DNA of 64,000 nt. It comes from Oncomelania hupensis. Its lineage: Eukaryota; Mollusca; Gastropoda; Littorinimorpha; Pomatiopsidae. The position numbers were made by a program, and so were the translations under genes. Each line of letters starts with the position of its first letter. The stretch's first letter is position 1. The DNA lies in contig CM072527.1 of the NCBI GenBank assembly GCA_036898135.1, positions 32,314,227-32,378,226 on the forward strand, given 5' to 3'. The notes under the pieces are model-generated. The model did not search any database, was not told the origin of the DNA, and saw only the letters and a program-made list of their open reading frames with translations. This document shows positions 12,286 through 61,294 of the stretch, in pieces.

Positions 12286-12690
12286 ATTTGACCTACTTCG
12301 CGCTCCTTAAGCGCCGAATTAGGTCAAAATTGTTAAAAAACACAGCTAGGATAAGGAATTTTCCTCGACGATTAGGGATAAGGCAGTGCCTCGACGATTA
12401 GGGTAAGGCACCCCTTCAAGAAAAGGGTTAGGGCCAGGGCTAGTTGTAGCGCTGCAACTAGCCCTGACCCTAACCCTTTTGTGGAACGGGTGCCTTACCC
12501 TAATCGTCGAGGCACTGCCTTACCCTAATCGTCGAGGAAAGTTCAAAACTTGACCTAGATCCTCCCCTATAGGCGCGGAATTAGGTCAAACTTTTTGAGA
12601 AAACTGTGCTCTAAAACGTACTTTTTTTGAGCAAAACTTGACCTACTTCGCGCTCTATAGCGGAGGAAATTCGAAAACGGGATGGAAGTT
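12286..12690. repeat. foldback palindrome
   Basis: Arms 12361-12450 and 12451-12540 are near-perfect inverted copies centred on AGCGCT. Each arm repeats CTCGACGATTAGGG twice. Outside them are smaller palindromes of the form TTGACCTA...TAGGTCAA (12289-12332, 12549-12590, 12638-). No coding capacity. It resembles a foldback or MITE-type element. Confidence 0.8.
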
Positions 12691-12876
12691 CTCCGTCCCG
12701 GATAGAGCACTCCCTTGCACTAAAAACACTCCCATGCACTACAACTGCACTCCCATGCACTAAAAGAGCACTCCCGTGTACTTAGAACAAATGAGGAACG
12801 GCAGACAAACGGGGAACGACAAAATTACCTCATTTAGTACTAAAAAAGGCAAATTTCGTTCCTCATTCGTGCCGTT

Positions 12877-12962
12877 TTACAGGTACACACACACACACAC
12901 ACACACACACACCCACCCACACACACACACACACCCACACACCCACCTACACACACACAGGC
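12877..12962. repeat. (CA)n-rich microsatellite
   Basis: CA units with CCCA interruptions. Confidence 0.9.
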
Positions 12963-13099
12963 ACGCACCATAGAATAATCTGAAGCTACCTGCTGTAGGT
13001 TCAACTAAATGTGGTGGAGCTGTTGGATTTTGCGTATTCATTCCAGACACAACAAGCGAAGGCCTGAGTACCAGCCCTAGCACAGCCTAATGACAGCAG

Positions 13100-13190
13100 G
13101 GTCAGGGTCGCCACTTTCTCTCCGCAGCAAACCCTCAACCTCCTCCTTCAAATACAGCCTAAAAACTCATCTATTCTCGTCTTCCTTTGC
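13100..13190 (+). pseudogene. possible LINE C-terminal scrap
   Basis: One frame reads FKYSLKTHLFSSSFAH, like the FKKALKTHLFKLHY end of the L2-like LINE in this window. It is short and adjoins a (TG)n tract. Confidence 0.35.
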
Positions 13191-13196
13191 GCATGG

Positions 13197-13199
13197 TGT

Positions 13200-13238
<39 letters not shown>

Positions 13239-13250
13239 TGTGTGTGTGGG
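13197..13250. repeat. (TG)n microsatellite
   Basis: TG units with a single GTGGG interruption. Confidence 0.9.
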
Positions 13251-13259
13251 GAGAGAGGG

Positions 13260-15130
13260 GTAGGGGGGGGCGTGAATGCACGCGCGCGGCCCTAGCTATG
13301 AGAGAACAGGAGGTCTTTTACAACAATGGTCTGTTCCGCATGGTTTCTACCAACCACATCTGGTAGCGTGCATAACGATATAGGCTAAATAGATTTCCTT
13401 TTTTTTTCTCATCTTTTTCTATTTCACGAATCCTTTTAAAGTCTTCTTTTTTTTCTTTTTTAAAATCGTAATGATTCTCCTTTTTGGTGAGTTCATGCGT
13501 GAGAATTGCACTGCTTTTAACAGGAAAAAGCGCTTTATAAATTTAAAAAAATGTATTACTAGCTAGTCTAATCAAAGAGCTTCTTACGGAAAGAGGGGGA
13601 ACTTCCATTATGTCATATACAAAAATGCGAGACGCTCTCACGGATTATTTCCCTTTGCTCGGGCTGGCTATATTTCATCATCTGCTATATGAATGATCTG
13701 TGCGTGGTAACTTATTGAGCCTATGCCATTGCAAAAGAACATTTTTATGGCAACGTTTGCAAAAACCAAACTTTTAACCATCATTATTATTAACATTCCG
13801 CTACTGCTGTCTTTTTTTTTTATTGTTTACTTATTGACATTTATTAGGTGCTTTTATGCTGCTTATGTGTGTAAGCACATAAGCAGTTTGACGAAGCCAA
13901 ACTGCCAATCTGACATCTACTTTTGAAATATAAGCACAAATATAGTCAAAGAACCTAGCAATAACGTAAACAGTGAGCGACCTGTTGAACGTAAACTGTC
14001 AGCAAGCAAACTGTTTTGGATTTAGCACATAGGTATAACATGAATTATTCAAGCCGCTCTAGGCCTACATAAACACAAAAAAATGAAGTTTTTCAATTGC
14101 AATTTACCTTTCTTTGTCTCTTGGAAATTTAAAAAAGGACTTGCCAACACAACTTTTCTTGTATCTGGCATTATGGCAATTGATGGCTGTGTAAAAGTCA
14201 CCGCCCTGTTTCACTCAGTCGCCTTTTGACTTTCTGCCACGAACCATTTTCAGCATGTCGACAAGGGAGCATAACTCGTACCTTTCGTCTCGCGGTTTTG
14301 TACCAAGTTCTCCCTCTTTCTATCATTAAGCTCTTTGGTCTAATCCTTCTTCTACTGGACTGCCAGAAGACCCTGATTAAAAATAAAATAAATAAATAAA
14401 TAAATAATATATTATAATAAAATACAGATGTTTGCATTGTGAAATCAAACCAAAACAACTGCACATTCTGCTTCTATTTGCTCTTAAAAACTGGATAAAC
14501 GATTTCTAGGTCTAGTAATTTTTGCAGTTTGCTACTTCAAGCCTAAACACGGTTGGTCATTCCTCACACATCCTGAACGCAAAGAGATCTAATCTAATGC
14601 AATGGGATGGAAGCAAACATGGAGGGTGATATAAGATTACGTCATCAGAGAGTGAAAGATCTATGTTAGTCCTAGCAAGCCTACGTCACTGGTCAATAGG
14701 CTAACTGGTTATCAAAACTACGCTAAGCTCTTCAAAATCCAAATTAATGCAGAATTTGACGTCATTGAACACATACAAATGTGCAAGGGTCAGAACCCTA
14801 ATATCCTGAAGTTTTACAGGAATCTTGTTCAAAAACACGAGGACTCCGGCTAATAAAAACATTAATTAAAAGGCTGTGTGGCATAATGGCATTCAAAGTT
14901 TGAGGAGGGTGGACATGGAGGAGAAGGGAAACGTGTATGCGTGTCTTGTTGTAGGGCGCGCATGTTGTGTGTGTGTGTGTGTAGACTTGTTTACACGGCG
15001 TTATTTGGACAAACTAGTGAACATCAACATAACTTATTTTGACAGCCCTCATTGTTTTGACATCAAACCAATGATCCGTTAAAGTTAGGGCTGTGTTAAG
15101 GTAAGGGTCAAGGTAGGGGATAGGCCTACC
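13260..15130. other. interval without a recognisable gene
   Basis: Only short AT-rich or Cys-poor open frames, an (AATA)n stretch near 14385-14406 and a GTGTG stretch near 14965-14985. No family resemblance seen. Confidence 0.5.
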
Positions 15131-15148
15131 TAATGTCCCTGTGCTATG

Positions 15149-15211
15149 TTGTGTGTGTGTGTGTGTGCGTGTGCTTGTATCATATGAAGGAGGGGAGAGA
15201 AGAGAAGGGGG

Positions 15212-15256
<45 letters not shown>

Positions 15257-15290
15257 TGCGTGTGTGTGTATGTGTGTGGGCGTGAACTAT
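15149..15290. repeat. (TG)n microsatellites
   Basis: Two TG tracts (15149-15170 and 15212-15285) followed by a GACGAC-type imperfect triplet region to about 15370. Confidence 0.9.
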
Positions 15291-15664
15291 GACAAAATAG
15301 AAAACGACGATGACGATACTGACAACGACGACGATAACAATGATGGTATGACGACGACGAAAACGTTGATGACGCCCACAGCGACCAAAATGATGCACAC
15401 ATTTTGTATGTGTACAAGTTTATTTGAACAAACTTCTTGGTTAGGTTCTAAAATAGCAAATTGCACAAAAACCCAACCCAATCCCCAAAAATTAATAACA
15501 TACACAAAAGTGTGTAGAGATTTCAATGCTGAAACGCAATAGGATTAAAAGCACTCGAAAATAATATTTAGATCTAGATCTATGTGCAGCACATCATACA
15601 GCCAAGGCCTATTTCTATCCACTAATATAAGCAACAATTGTCAACTATGGGCGCTTCAGTTGAA

Positions 15665-15670
15665 TTTATT
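15665..15670 (-). terminator. possible polyadenylation signal of the GPCR gene
   Basis: AATAAA on the minus strand, about 440 bases past the stop codon. Another lies at 15419-15424. Either could serve; this is position-based inference only. Confidence 0.3.
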
Positions 15671-16107
15671 TTCAATGGTATCACTTATATTATTAGGCCT
15701 CGGTTTTAAGTACCCTTTACATGTCCTATATAAATCTGTACGTTTATCATGAATACAATTCTGTTTAAACCAAAACAATCAACGCCAGTTCCTTTAAAAT
15801 AATACTAATCCTGTGTTCCTTGTAGGCTATTTTTCATAAAAGCTTTGGCACCCGAGGTGGTATACCCGGGCTGGTATAACCTTTCTGAATTGGTACGGTA
15901 GTCCCATAGGTATCAACATTCAGTTTGATTTGTCCCATTTCCTTTTGTCCAAAACATCATCGTCATCATCATTACTAACATCTTCGTCAGCACTACCATT
16001 AAAATTCTACTTCACCATCTTTAGGCTATCATCATCATCCTCATCATCATTTATCATCGTCGTCGTTGTTATCTTCATCGTCCTCCACTTCCTCTTCCTC
16101 TTCCTCA

Positions 16108-52741
<36,634 letters not shown>

Positions 52742-52854
52742 TTTGGTTTGGGGATTTCTGGAGTGGGAGGGGGAAAGGGGAAAAAAAAGGAATGACGTCA
52801 ATTAACGTATGTTGCGTCATGTGAACAATGACGCCATTTTAACATTATCTTCTT

Positions 52855-53077
52855 CTCTTTCTCTCGCTGTCCATCTGTCTCTTTGTCTCTCTCTGTCTCT
52901 CTTTGTCTCTGTCTCTCTCTCTCACCTCTCTCTCTTTCTCTCTCCCTCTCCTTTTTGATCTTCTTTTTCTTCTTGCTTCTCCTCCTCCTCCTCCTCCTCC
53001 TCTTCTTCTTCTTCTTCTTCTTCTTCTTCTTCTTCTTCTTCTTCTTCTTCTTCTTCTTCTTCTTCTTCTTCTTCTTC
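52855..53077. repeat. polypyrimidine tract (CT)n-(CCT)n-(TTC)n
   Basis: A 220-base almost pure pyrimidine stretch, only about 115 bases upstream of the GPCR start codon, so it may lie in the promoter or 5' UTR. Any regulatory role is inference. Confidence 0.9.
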
Positions 53078-53675
53078 AAACTAGAGAGACAAAACTAGGC
53101 AAAGATCTTCTCAACCTCATTCATTCGGCTTCTTCAGTTTCTCTTTAAGAGTTTAATGTGTTCAGAGCTGCTAGTGAGTCGGGTGGCTGGGAAGACGGTT
53201 GGGACAAGAAAGTCGAGCGAGGGTGGGCTGCATGGATGGAGGCAGGGAGGGGGTGTTGGAGGGAATTTGAATAGAGAAGGAGGAAGGAAGGGTGGGGGCG
53301 TGGGGGGCGAATGAGAAGGGCAGGGCAGCAGCCCCTGACATGCCGTAACGACGCGGGGCTTGCCCGTAACAGTTGCGGGCTGTCAAGCCACTGCACAGTC
53401 CATGCAGATTACGTCCCCTGGTGCAAGAGTTATTTGCCACTTGCCCCGGTCGCTGAACTTGGGCCAGTTGGTACGGCCAAGTCCACCACCAGCCGTCTGC
53501 ACAACACCCTGGTACAACTCAGGCCTGTGGGAATGGTGAAATTTCTAGAAGACCGGAATAAAATCAGCGGTTTCCACGGCCAAATGGTTGCTGTCTATCG
53601 AGAACGTTGTCAAAATAGCGGTTCCCAAATGTTTTATGTCTCGCTTTTTCCCGTTCGGGTGCCGGGGGTTTCAGT

Positions 53676-54222
53676 ATAAATAGTATCCCCACTTTCTGGA
53701 AATTTAGTGCTTTAAATTCCCACTGTCGCTGTCTTTCTCATTTGCTCTTTCTCATTCCTGCTCTGTTCTATCAATCTGCTATACTATCTTCTTCTTCGCT
53801 AGACCAGTCACCTACCTTTTTTCTTGAAAACTCTTCCGGGACAAGACTCCTTATTTGTGTATGGGGTCTGTTGGATCAGCTTGGGAATATTGGATGTTTT
53901 CTGCCAGGTGGTCACTAGGGCTTCCTATGATGTTATTATTTAGCAATGTAGGCATTTTATATGTATGTGTTTTGTTGATAATTTATAATGATGTTTGTAT
54001 TCTATTTTGTTTTTGTAAACGGGGGTTTGATAAATTAGAGTACAGCCTCAGCGTCCCCTGCGTGGGATGTCTTTATTGTAAAGTGACTGGCTGGTGGAGA
54101 GCTTTCAGTTTTACCCCTAAGGTTGTTTCAGCAGATCTGTTATGCGGATCGGGGGTTGTCCGGTCCTGATTTTGGCTCGGAAGAGTCCGCTGGACCTAAA
54201 GCAATAATAATGTAATGTAATG
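53676..54222 (+). repeat. SINE-like repeat A, uninterrupted copy
   Basis: 547 bases from TATAAATAGTATCCCCACTT to GCAATAATAATGTAATGTAATG. It has no insertion, so it gives the empty site for the tRNA-SINE of the 40707 copy. No A/B boxes seen. It may be a true SINE or a 5'-truncated 3' UTR of a LINE related to 7955-10964. Confidence 0.8.
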
Positions 54223-54569
54223 TCTCGCTTATGACCTGAACTCAGGCCAGTTGGTATGGCCACTTCTAACAACGGTCTGCCAAACAAAAAACAAAACAAA
54301 AACAAAAACAGCAACAATAACAACAACAACAACAACAATCCTGGCGACTTCAATCCTGTGGAGTAATGGTGTATTGGTCATATTCAAGTACACGAATTCA
54401 ATTCAATTAAATTCAGTTCAATACAACTTTATGTATCCACATAGGGCAATTGCAAGATTAAGAAGCAGCTCATTTAAAATAGTTCAAAAACAGTATGTGA
54501 ACGTTGTCACACGATTTCATAAGCACATGTTCTACCATACAAACATAAACCAAACACACACAACACGTA

Positions 54570-54630
54570 CACACACACAAACACACACACACACACACAC
54601 CTACACACGCACACACCCACATACACACTC
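54570..54630. repeat. (CA)n microsatellite
   Basis: CA units with CTA and GCA interruptions. Confidence 0.9.
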
Positions 54631-54774
54631 ATCGCGAACACTCGCCACCGGTAGTTAATCAAATAAGAACATAAAGGTAAGAATATAAGGTAAGAATATC
54701 AATCAATCATGAAATCAATCAGTCGATAAACAATCAATCACTGATTCGGGCCATCGATAAGCGGTTGACAATTT

Positions 54775-55505
54775 TTTTTAAACGTAAAACAACAACATAG
54801 AATGGGAGGGGGGAGGAGGGGGAGGAAGGTATTCAAGCGGAGATGATCGCATCAAGTTTAGCAATCGAATTGCGCAATGAATAAAACTATGGGAGCGGCG
54901 ATTACCCTTACAGGCCGGCAAGCCAAAACGGCGCCCGGATGGTAGCACTGAAAATTCACTCGCAAGAACATGCTCTGGTCTACAAATAATTTTTTTCGCC
55001 TTCTTGACGATTTGCCGATCGCAGAAAGAAACCAGGTCTCTTTGCCTGACACCGATGATCTTTGAACAGACGTTGACAATGCTGGACAAACTGTTCCTAT
55101 CTCTTACAGTCAAGCTGTGGAACCAAAAAACCAACGAAAAAATCAACAGGCTCTCAATGAAAGATTGATAAAACAGGCTGAGAATCTTGGAATCTACAGA
55201 GAAAGACTTCAGTTTCCGGAGAAGGTACAATCTCTGCCGTTTGACAATACACTGTGTGTTCCCATTTAAGCTTGCTATCAAAAACTTTACCCAAATACTT
55301 ATATGAGTCAACAATATCGACATTCTCATTATAAATAACACTTGGCTGGACCATCTCTTTGACTCTCCAAACGTCAAAAATCATGTCTTTCGTTTTAGTG
55401 ACATTCATATCCAAAAAGTTCTCATCGCACCAATCCACGAAGTCAGTGAATGGCACCTTCAGAAGGTAGCGAAAATGTAAAATGTTCCTGAAGAATGTCA
55501 AACAT
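54775..55505 (-). pseudogene. Rex1/CR1-like LINE RT C-terminal part
   Basis: FVDWCDENFLDMNVTKTKDM, then DSYKYLGKVFDSKLKWEHT and, after a frameshift near 55260, YLLRKLKSFSVDSKILSLFY, KIIGVRQRDL and FSVLPSGRRFGLPACKGNRR. The LGxxFD and LPSGRR landmarks are typical. 5'-truncated; catalytic region absent. Confidence 0.85.
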
Positions 55506-55689
55506 AAACTAAAACCTTGCCTTTAGAGAAAGGAGAAAATGTGAGGTCAAATCATAGGAAGCTGAATTATAATGAAGAAGGGGGGAGGGGGGGTAGGGAG
55601 GGCGGTGTTTTACGAACGCGTATAAGGAACGAATAATATACTTTTAAGAATACATCTCTAAGTTATATATGTATATAATTAGCTTACAC

Positions 55690-55993
55690 ACCAAAAAATA
55701 ACTCCTTCGAAAGTATATTTATTTTTCAAATGAATAAATTCCGCATTTTTTGTGCCTATTAATACCAACTGCCGTTGGTTAGTAAGCCAATATTCTGGAG
55801 CTAAAAATAAGAGCTAAGAATGCAGGTAAGAAACAGAACCCTTAAAAACACTTGTTCGTAAGTTGTTTGTTTAGGGTTGATAAAATAGGCCCTACCCTAG
55901 CCTAGAAAGCAAAGACGCACACTTCAAACCGCGTGCTTTACTCAGAAATAGGGTCAAAGGTCAAACAACTGTGCCTTTAAAAACCGGGGAAAT
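55690..55993 (+). repeat. dispersed repeat D, uninterrupted copy
   Basis: Aligns with the two halves flanking the RTE-like LINE (45300-45145 and 43635-43510, reversed). Gives the empty site for that insertion. Confidence 0.65.
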
Positions 55994-56161
55994 AACTTCC
56001 TGTCAGACCCAAAATGGAAAATTGTTTTGATCAATGAAAGTCCACTTCATCGTCGCTTAATATAATAACAATGCGAATTTTTAGGGTAAACCAGTTTTCG
56101 CTAATAGTAAACAAAGCCTTGTAATACATTGTCATGCATGCATTCATTCGTTCACTCACTC

Positions 56162-56166
<5 letters not shown>

Positions 56167-56196
<30 letters not shown>

Positions 56197-56197
56197 A
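56167..56197. repeat. (AAAT)n microsatellite
   Basis: Eight AAAT units. Confidence 0.9.
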
Positions 56198-56414
56198 CTG
56201 CTTTAAAATGCACTTAAGATTTGCCAACTATGGCGCTGTGTGTGCAGGTAAAAGAGGGGAGGAATGATTTTTCGTACCAGGTGGTTGTGCATGTGGGTAT
56301 CCAATAGCGTCGCCATGAGTGCAAGGCGTAACCACAAGTGCAGACGAAAAGCTACAATAACACTTCAACACATTATGGCTTGCTAGGGACGGCGATAGAA
56401 TTGTTCACAGGCAG

Positions 56415-56522
<108 letters not shown>

Positions 56523-56794
56523 AATGAATCTATGTGAGGATTAGATTGGATTGGGTTTTCCCCCTGTTTTCTTATAACATTTTTTTATTCCATAAATTTG
56601 GAATTTGAATGTTAATATTAGCCATCCATGCAGGGGGAAATTCGAGTTGCTGACAAAGCTAAGCAAAAGCAGAGCAGCTGCAGAGCAGCTCCACCTAGAA
56701 CAAAAGGGGAATCTTCAGACTCACCTGCTAATAAAGTCTATCAAATCTTGAGCCGTATAGAGGAGAGATAACTCATTCTAGATAGTTAGATAGC

Positions 56795-57125
56795 TATTCA
56801 TTGCTTACAGGGTCCAGCGGAATACAAGGAGCCGAATCAGGACCACAAAATCAGGACCACAACGTGATTGGAAGAGGACTCACCCTTGATCCGCATAAAA
56901 GATCCACCGAAAGAACCCTAGTGGGATCACTGAAAGGCATTCCACCAGCCGGTCACAGGCATCCCACGCAGGATTCCCCCGTTTACAAAAATAAAATAGA
57001 ATATAAACATCATTGTTAAACATCAACGAAAGACATACATATAAAATGCCTACATTGCTAAACAATAATATCTTAGGAAGCCCTAGTGACCATTTCGCAG
57101 TAAGCGTCCAATATTCCCAAGCTGA
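56795..57125 (-). repeat. SINE-like repeat A, diverged copy
   Basis: Shares GGGTCCAGCGGA, ATCCGCATAAAAGATC, CATATAAAATGCCTA and AAGCGTCCAATATTCCCAAG blocks. It has internal deletions relative to the other long copies. Confidence 0.75.
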
Positions 57126-57421
57126 CACGAACCCTTCTCCCCACCCATTCTGCAACCCCCAACCAGTTGGATATGACCATTGCATTGTTTATTCAAAGTA
57201 AATATACCATTGTCATCTGCAGAAGGAGCAAAAATGGGGTTGACGGCGGCATCATCGTCGATACAAATGTCACCATCTTCGCCACAGCAACATCGTTGTC
57301 ATCAGTGGCAGTATTTACATCCTCCTCAACATCATCATCGTCGTCGTCGTCGTTGCCATCATCGGTGTGGTCGTTGACATCATCAGCAGTTCCAGCAGGG
57401 GGGGGAATTATCCCCGTGCCC

Positions 57422-57425
<4 letters not shown>

Positions 57426-57463
<38 letters not shown>

Positions 57464-57630
57464 TTAATCATCTTAATCATCATCCTAATCATTTTCATTA
57501 TGACTATCATTATCACTATCATCATCATCACTATCATCATCGCTATCATCATCACTATCATCATTATTATCATCACCAACATCATTATTATAACCAACAT
57601 CATCATCATCCTGGTCATCATCATCATCAA
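57426..57630. repeat. (ATC)n imperfect microsatellite
   Basis: Pure ATC units at 57426-57465, then degenerate CAT/CAC triplets to about 57630 and a CAA stretch. Confidence 0.9.
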
Positions 57631-57910
57631 CAACAACAACAACAATAACAACAGTTGCCACGCTTCGTTCGGAAACAAACAACGCTGCTATTTACACAAA
57701 GTTTTTGTCCACTGGCCAGCAGTCCCTTTCTAAACATTACCCTGATCAAAACTACCAACACTGCAACCCTAGATTTTACAACTATGTTTGGCAATGATTT
57801 CTCTTTCAAAAGGTTGAGTTCCTTCCTATTTCTGTTGTCAGCTAGCCACATTGTGGATGCTTCTTTCGCATGAAGAGGTTTTTCCTGAAGATTTCATTCA
57901 GTCGTCTTGT

Positions 57911-58320
57911 CATTCTTCGGAATATTAGTGAATTGGTTTTTTTTTTTTGTTTTCGTTTTAAAGTCCAGCCAATACACTGACGAACTTAAAACACAGCGAA
58001 ATGGCGATCTGTATTTATGGGATAAAGCCTAAAGTGCAAACCATAGGCTTTATTCCATAAATACAGATCGCCATTTCGTTTATACTATAAATACAGATCG
58101 CCATTTCGTTGTGTTTTAAGTTCGTCAATACACACGCTGACGAACTTAAAACACAGCGAAATGGTGATCTGTATATATGGGATAAAGCTTAAAGTGCAAA
58201 CCATAGGTTTTATTCCATAAATGCAGATCGCCATTTCGCTGTGTTTTAAGTTCGTCAATATATTGGCTGGACTTTAAACGAAAACAAAAAACAACCAATG
58301 CACTGATATTCCGAAGAATG
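57911..58320. repeat. nested foldback structure
   Basis: Outer arms begin CATTCTTCGGAATATTAG (57911) and end with its complement (58298-58316). Next inside is the AAAGTCCAGCCAATACA pair. Inside are two copies of a self-complementary unit whose arms carry CGAACTTAAAACACAGCGAA and GGCGATCTGTATTTATGG. No coding capacity. Confidence 0.8.
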
Positions 58321-58770
58321 AGGAGGAGGAGTAGGAGGAGGATGAAGATGATACAAATGTTAATGACGATGTTGCCGATGATGAAGTTAATCATGGTAGT
58401 GGTGGTAAAAATAATAATATTGATGATAATTGCTGCAGTGTTGGGGATACGAAAAAGACTGCGTTAAAAACATGTGATAAAGGGGTCTCGCCTTGTGGAC
58501 GGAAAGATACGAAAGTCCGTAATCCCACGCAGGATAGCCATTTATTAAGCATTTTATTCAAAATGCTATCAATAATCTTCATTTCCATCTTTTTCTAAGG
58601 CGAGAACCCTTTATCACATGTTTTTAATGCAGTCTTTTTCGTATCACCAACACTGCAGCAATTATCATCAATATTATTATCTTTACCACCACTACCATGA
58701 TTAACTTCATCATCGGCAACAGCGTCATCAACATTTTTATCATCTTCATCCTCCTCCTCCTCCTCCTCCT
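58320..58770. repeat. inverted repeat, arms of about 170 bp
   Basis: 58340-58493 and 58599-58755 are about 95% identical in inverse orientation, with a spacer of about 105 bases. Both arms read without a stop as an acidic peptide, NHGSGGK then NIDDNCCSVGDTKKTALKT. The left arm continues through the spacer to a stop near 58597. The protein is not recognised. Confidence 0.8.
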
Positions 58771-58775
58771 CCTCC

Positions 58776-58838
<63 letters not shown>
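58754..58838. repeat. (CCT)n-(ATC)n microsatellite
   Basis: CCT units followed by about 21 ATC units. Confidence 0.95.
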
Positions 58839-58839
<1 letters not shown>

Positions 58840-59338
58840 ATTTACATCTGCATGTATATAAATATTTCTCTTCCCTAGCCTGGACACAATGCGACATGCC
58901 GAAAATCGAAACGTTGCGCGAATCAGAAAAGAACAGCAACAACAACTATCAAGTGGAAAGAACTCTGGACGCGCTACCTGGCACAGACGGATCTAGTTGC
59001 GAGGGGTCTCGGTAAGCCTGATACTTGCATTAGCATAAACCGCACTTTTGGTTTAACGAACCCGACGCCTGACTTCCCGCACCTCATCAAGAGAGTTTGG
59101 CGAGACAGGGGCAACTAATTACGTTAACACAGTCATCAAGCTTCTGTCACCGTTTCCATTCCCTCCCACCATCCCAACCCTATTCCTACCACCCCACTCT
59201 CTGTCCCATCCTCCGTGATCATAGTCTCCTCCGGCTACAAGCCTCTCTTTTCCTCCTGAAGATGGCATCAGCTTCAATCTCCGTTTGTAAGAATTCATGC
59301 TGTTGCGCCATTCCTATAGACTAGCTTTCGGTTTAAAA

Positions 59339-59339
59339 T

Positions 59340-59425
<86 letters not shown>
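59339..59425. repeat. (GAT)n microsatellite
   Basis: About 28 uninterrupted GAT units. Confidence 0.95.
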
Positions 59426-59429
59426 TCCA

Positions 59430-60695
59430 CTTGTAAACCCGCCAATAAAATCTCCAAGTCCTTAACTTAAAGTTACACTTAAAGTTAGCCTAGTTGAAAA
59501 CTCCGTGGGAAAAAACAAACAAACAAACTTTAATCTAACATCCATTATTATACTTGGATGTAGCTGAGAGAGGCGTCAGGGATCTCTCTTTCCTCAGTGC
59601 CAAATTGTATTCTTCCTCTCTGTCAGCCTCTCCTAGTTATGACCCTCGAGATGCTCATCGAGAATTGCAATCATGTTTAATCATTGGTGAGTCAGTCTAA
59701 GCAGTTGTATTTTCTGCCATCCCCCCCCCCTCCCTCTCTCTCTCTCTCTTTACCACTCCTTCTCTCCTTCCTCTCCTCTTCCCTCCAGCCACTTCTCATC
59801 CCAACACTCACACCCCTAAGCCCCACCTCCGCAACCTCCTGTCAAAATTAAATAATGCATGTCCAGTTGAGTAGCATTCACATTTACATAATGACACAAT
59901 ATTCAAACACAAACCCCACTTAACAAACCAAACAGGAAAACCACGTCAGCCTTGACAAATCTCCGGGATTACAAAACATTGAGTTCCGTCTGATTCGGTG
60001 GTGTTTTTTAGTTGTATTTTTGTTGGTTGGGGGGGCAGGGAGTTGATTTTTTTAAATGCAATAATTATTAATCCAATTACTCAATTACAGGCAAATAAAA
60101 AATCAACAAGGTTTTCTTCTCGGTGCTCAAGTTTCAAGCACCCATTATCTCACGTTTGACCACCGGATAGACGTGGAAGGGGAGCGCTCTAACGCTTTCT
60201 TCCTGTCAAGGGAGAGAACACTATATTATTTACTTCCGGTTACATCGTTTCTCTGCAAAAAACTCCGACACGCATCGTTGAGGTCTTGAGCCACGAGCCT
60301 AGACACGGTAAATCTGTTGGGGTTTTTTGGTAATTTTTGTTTGGGGGGGTAACGCTTTATTGTCCCTTTTTATCGGGAAATTTTTGGCCGCCTCCCCGGG
60401 GGAATGCGTAGTCGCAGCCTGTGGCGCACCCAAACCCAACCTACCTAATATTAGTTGTGTTTTTGAAATTTTGCTGGGGGAGCAAACCGGAGTACCTGAA
60501 AAAAAAAACCGAGACGTTGCCCGAGTCGAAATTAAATAATATTCGGAGAAACATAACGCCCAGATGCTGGATCGATCCCACACCTGTCAGGCTCCATTGG
60601 TTTCTGGTCTGTGGACAAGGCAAGTTAGTCCCGCCTTAGCCCACTTGGCCACAACGCTTGGGTTTTTTTTGCATGTTTAATTTAGCGTGTGAAAA
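59430..60695. other. interval without a recognised gene
   Basis: The short frames do not resemble a family I know. 60560-60660 has a tRNA-like look (GATCGATCCCACACC and a GCCCACTTGGCC-type motif) but no foldable cloverleaf. Confidence 0.45.
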
Positions 60696-60699
60696 AAAG

Positions 60700-61098
60700 A
60701 AAGACAGAGACAGAGAGACAAAGAGACAGAGAGAGACAAAGAGACAGAGACAGAAACACAGAGACAGAGACAGAAACACAGAGAGACAATGACAGAGAGA
60801 CAAAAACAGAGAGATAGAAACAGAGTGACAGAAACAGAGAGACAGAGACAGCGAGACAGAGACAGAAAGACAGAAACAGAGAGACAGAGACTGAGAGACA
60901 GAAACAGAAAGACAGAGAGACAGAAACAGAGAGAGAGAGACAGAGAGACAGAAACAGAGAGACAGGCGACAGGGACACAGGAACCGAGAGACAGAGACAG
61001 AGAGACAGAAACAGAGAGACAGAGACAGAGAGAGACAGATACAGAAACAGAGAGACAGAGACAGACAGAGACAGAAACAGAGAGACAGAGAGAGAGAG
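60700..61098. repeat. (GACAGA)n-type purine-rich satellite
   Basis: Units of GAGACAGA with AAACAGA variants over about 400 bases; all reading frames are low complexity. Confidence 0.9.
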
Positions 61099-61294
61099 TT
61101 GAAAGGAAGGAAATAGAGACCAAAAACGTGTGTAGAACACAGATGATGAAGATGTCTCGCCTAAGAGTTGGGGTTGGAGTTGATGGGTAGCACTGTGGAT
61201 ATATCCTTTTTTAGAAGCGATCTTCCGTAGAATGAGGGATTGGTAGAACGATCTATCTCCACTTCTCTGCTGCCAGTGCTTTGACTGTGTGGAT

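Noticed and set aside
12421..12480. AGGGTTAGGG/CCCTAACCCT motifs that look like telomere repeats
   Set aside because: Only single units within the foldback palindrome; no tandem array.
57193..57733. Long frames rich in Met/Ile or Asp over 57193-57733
   Set aside because: Low-complexity translations of ATC-type triplet repeats.
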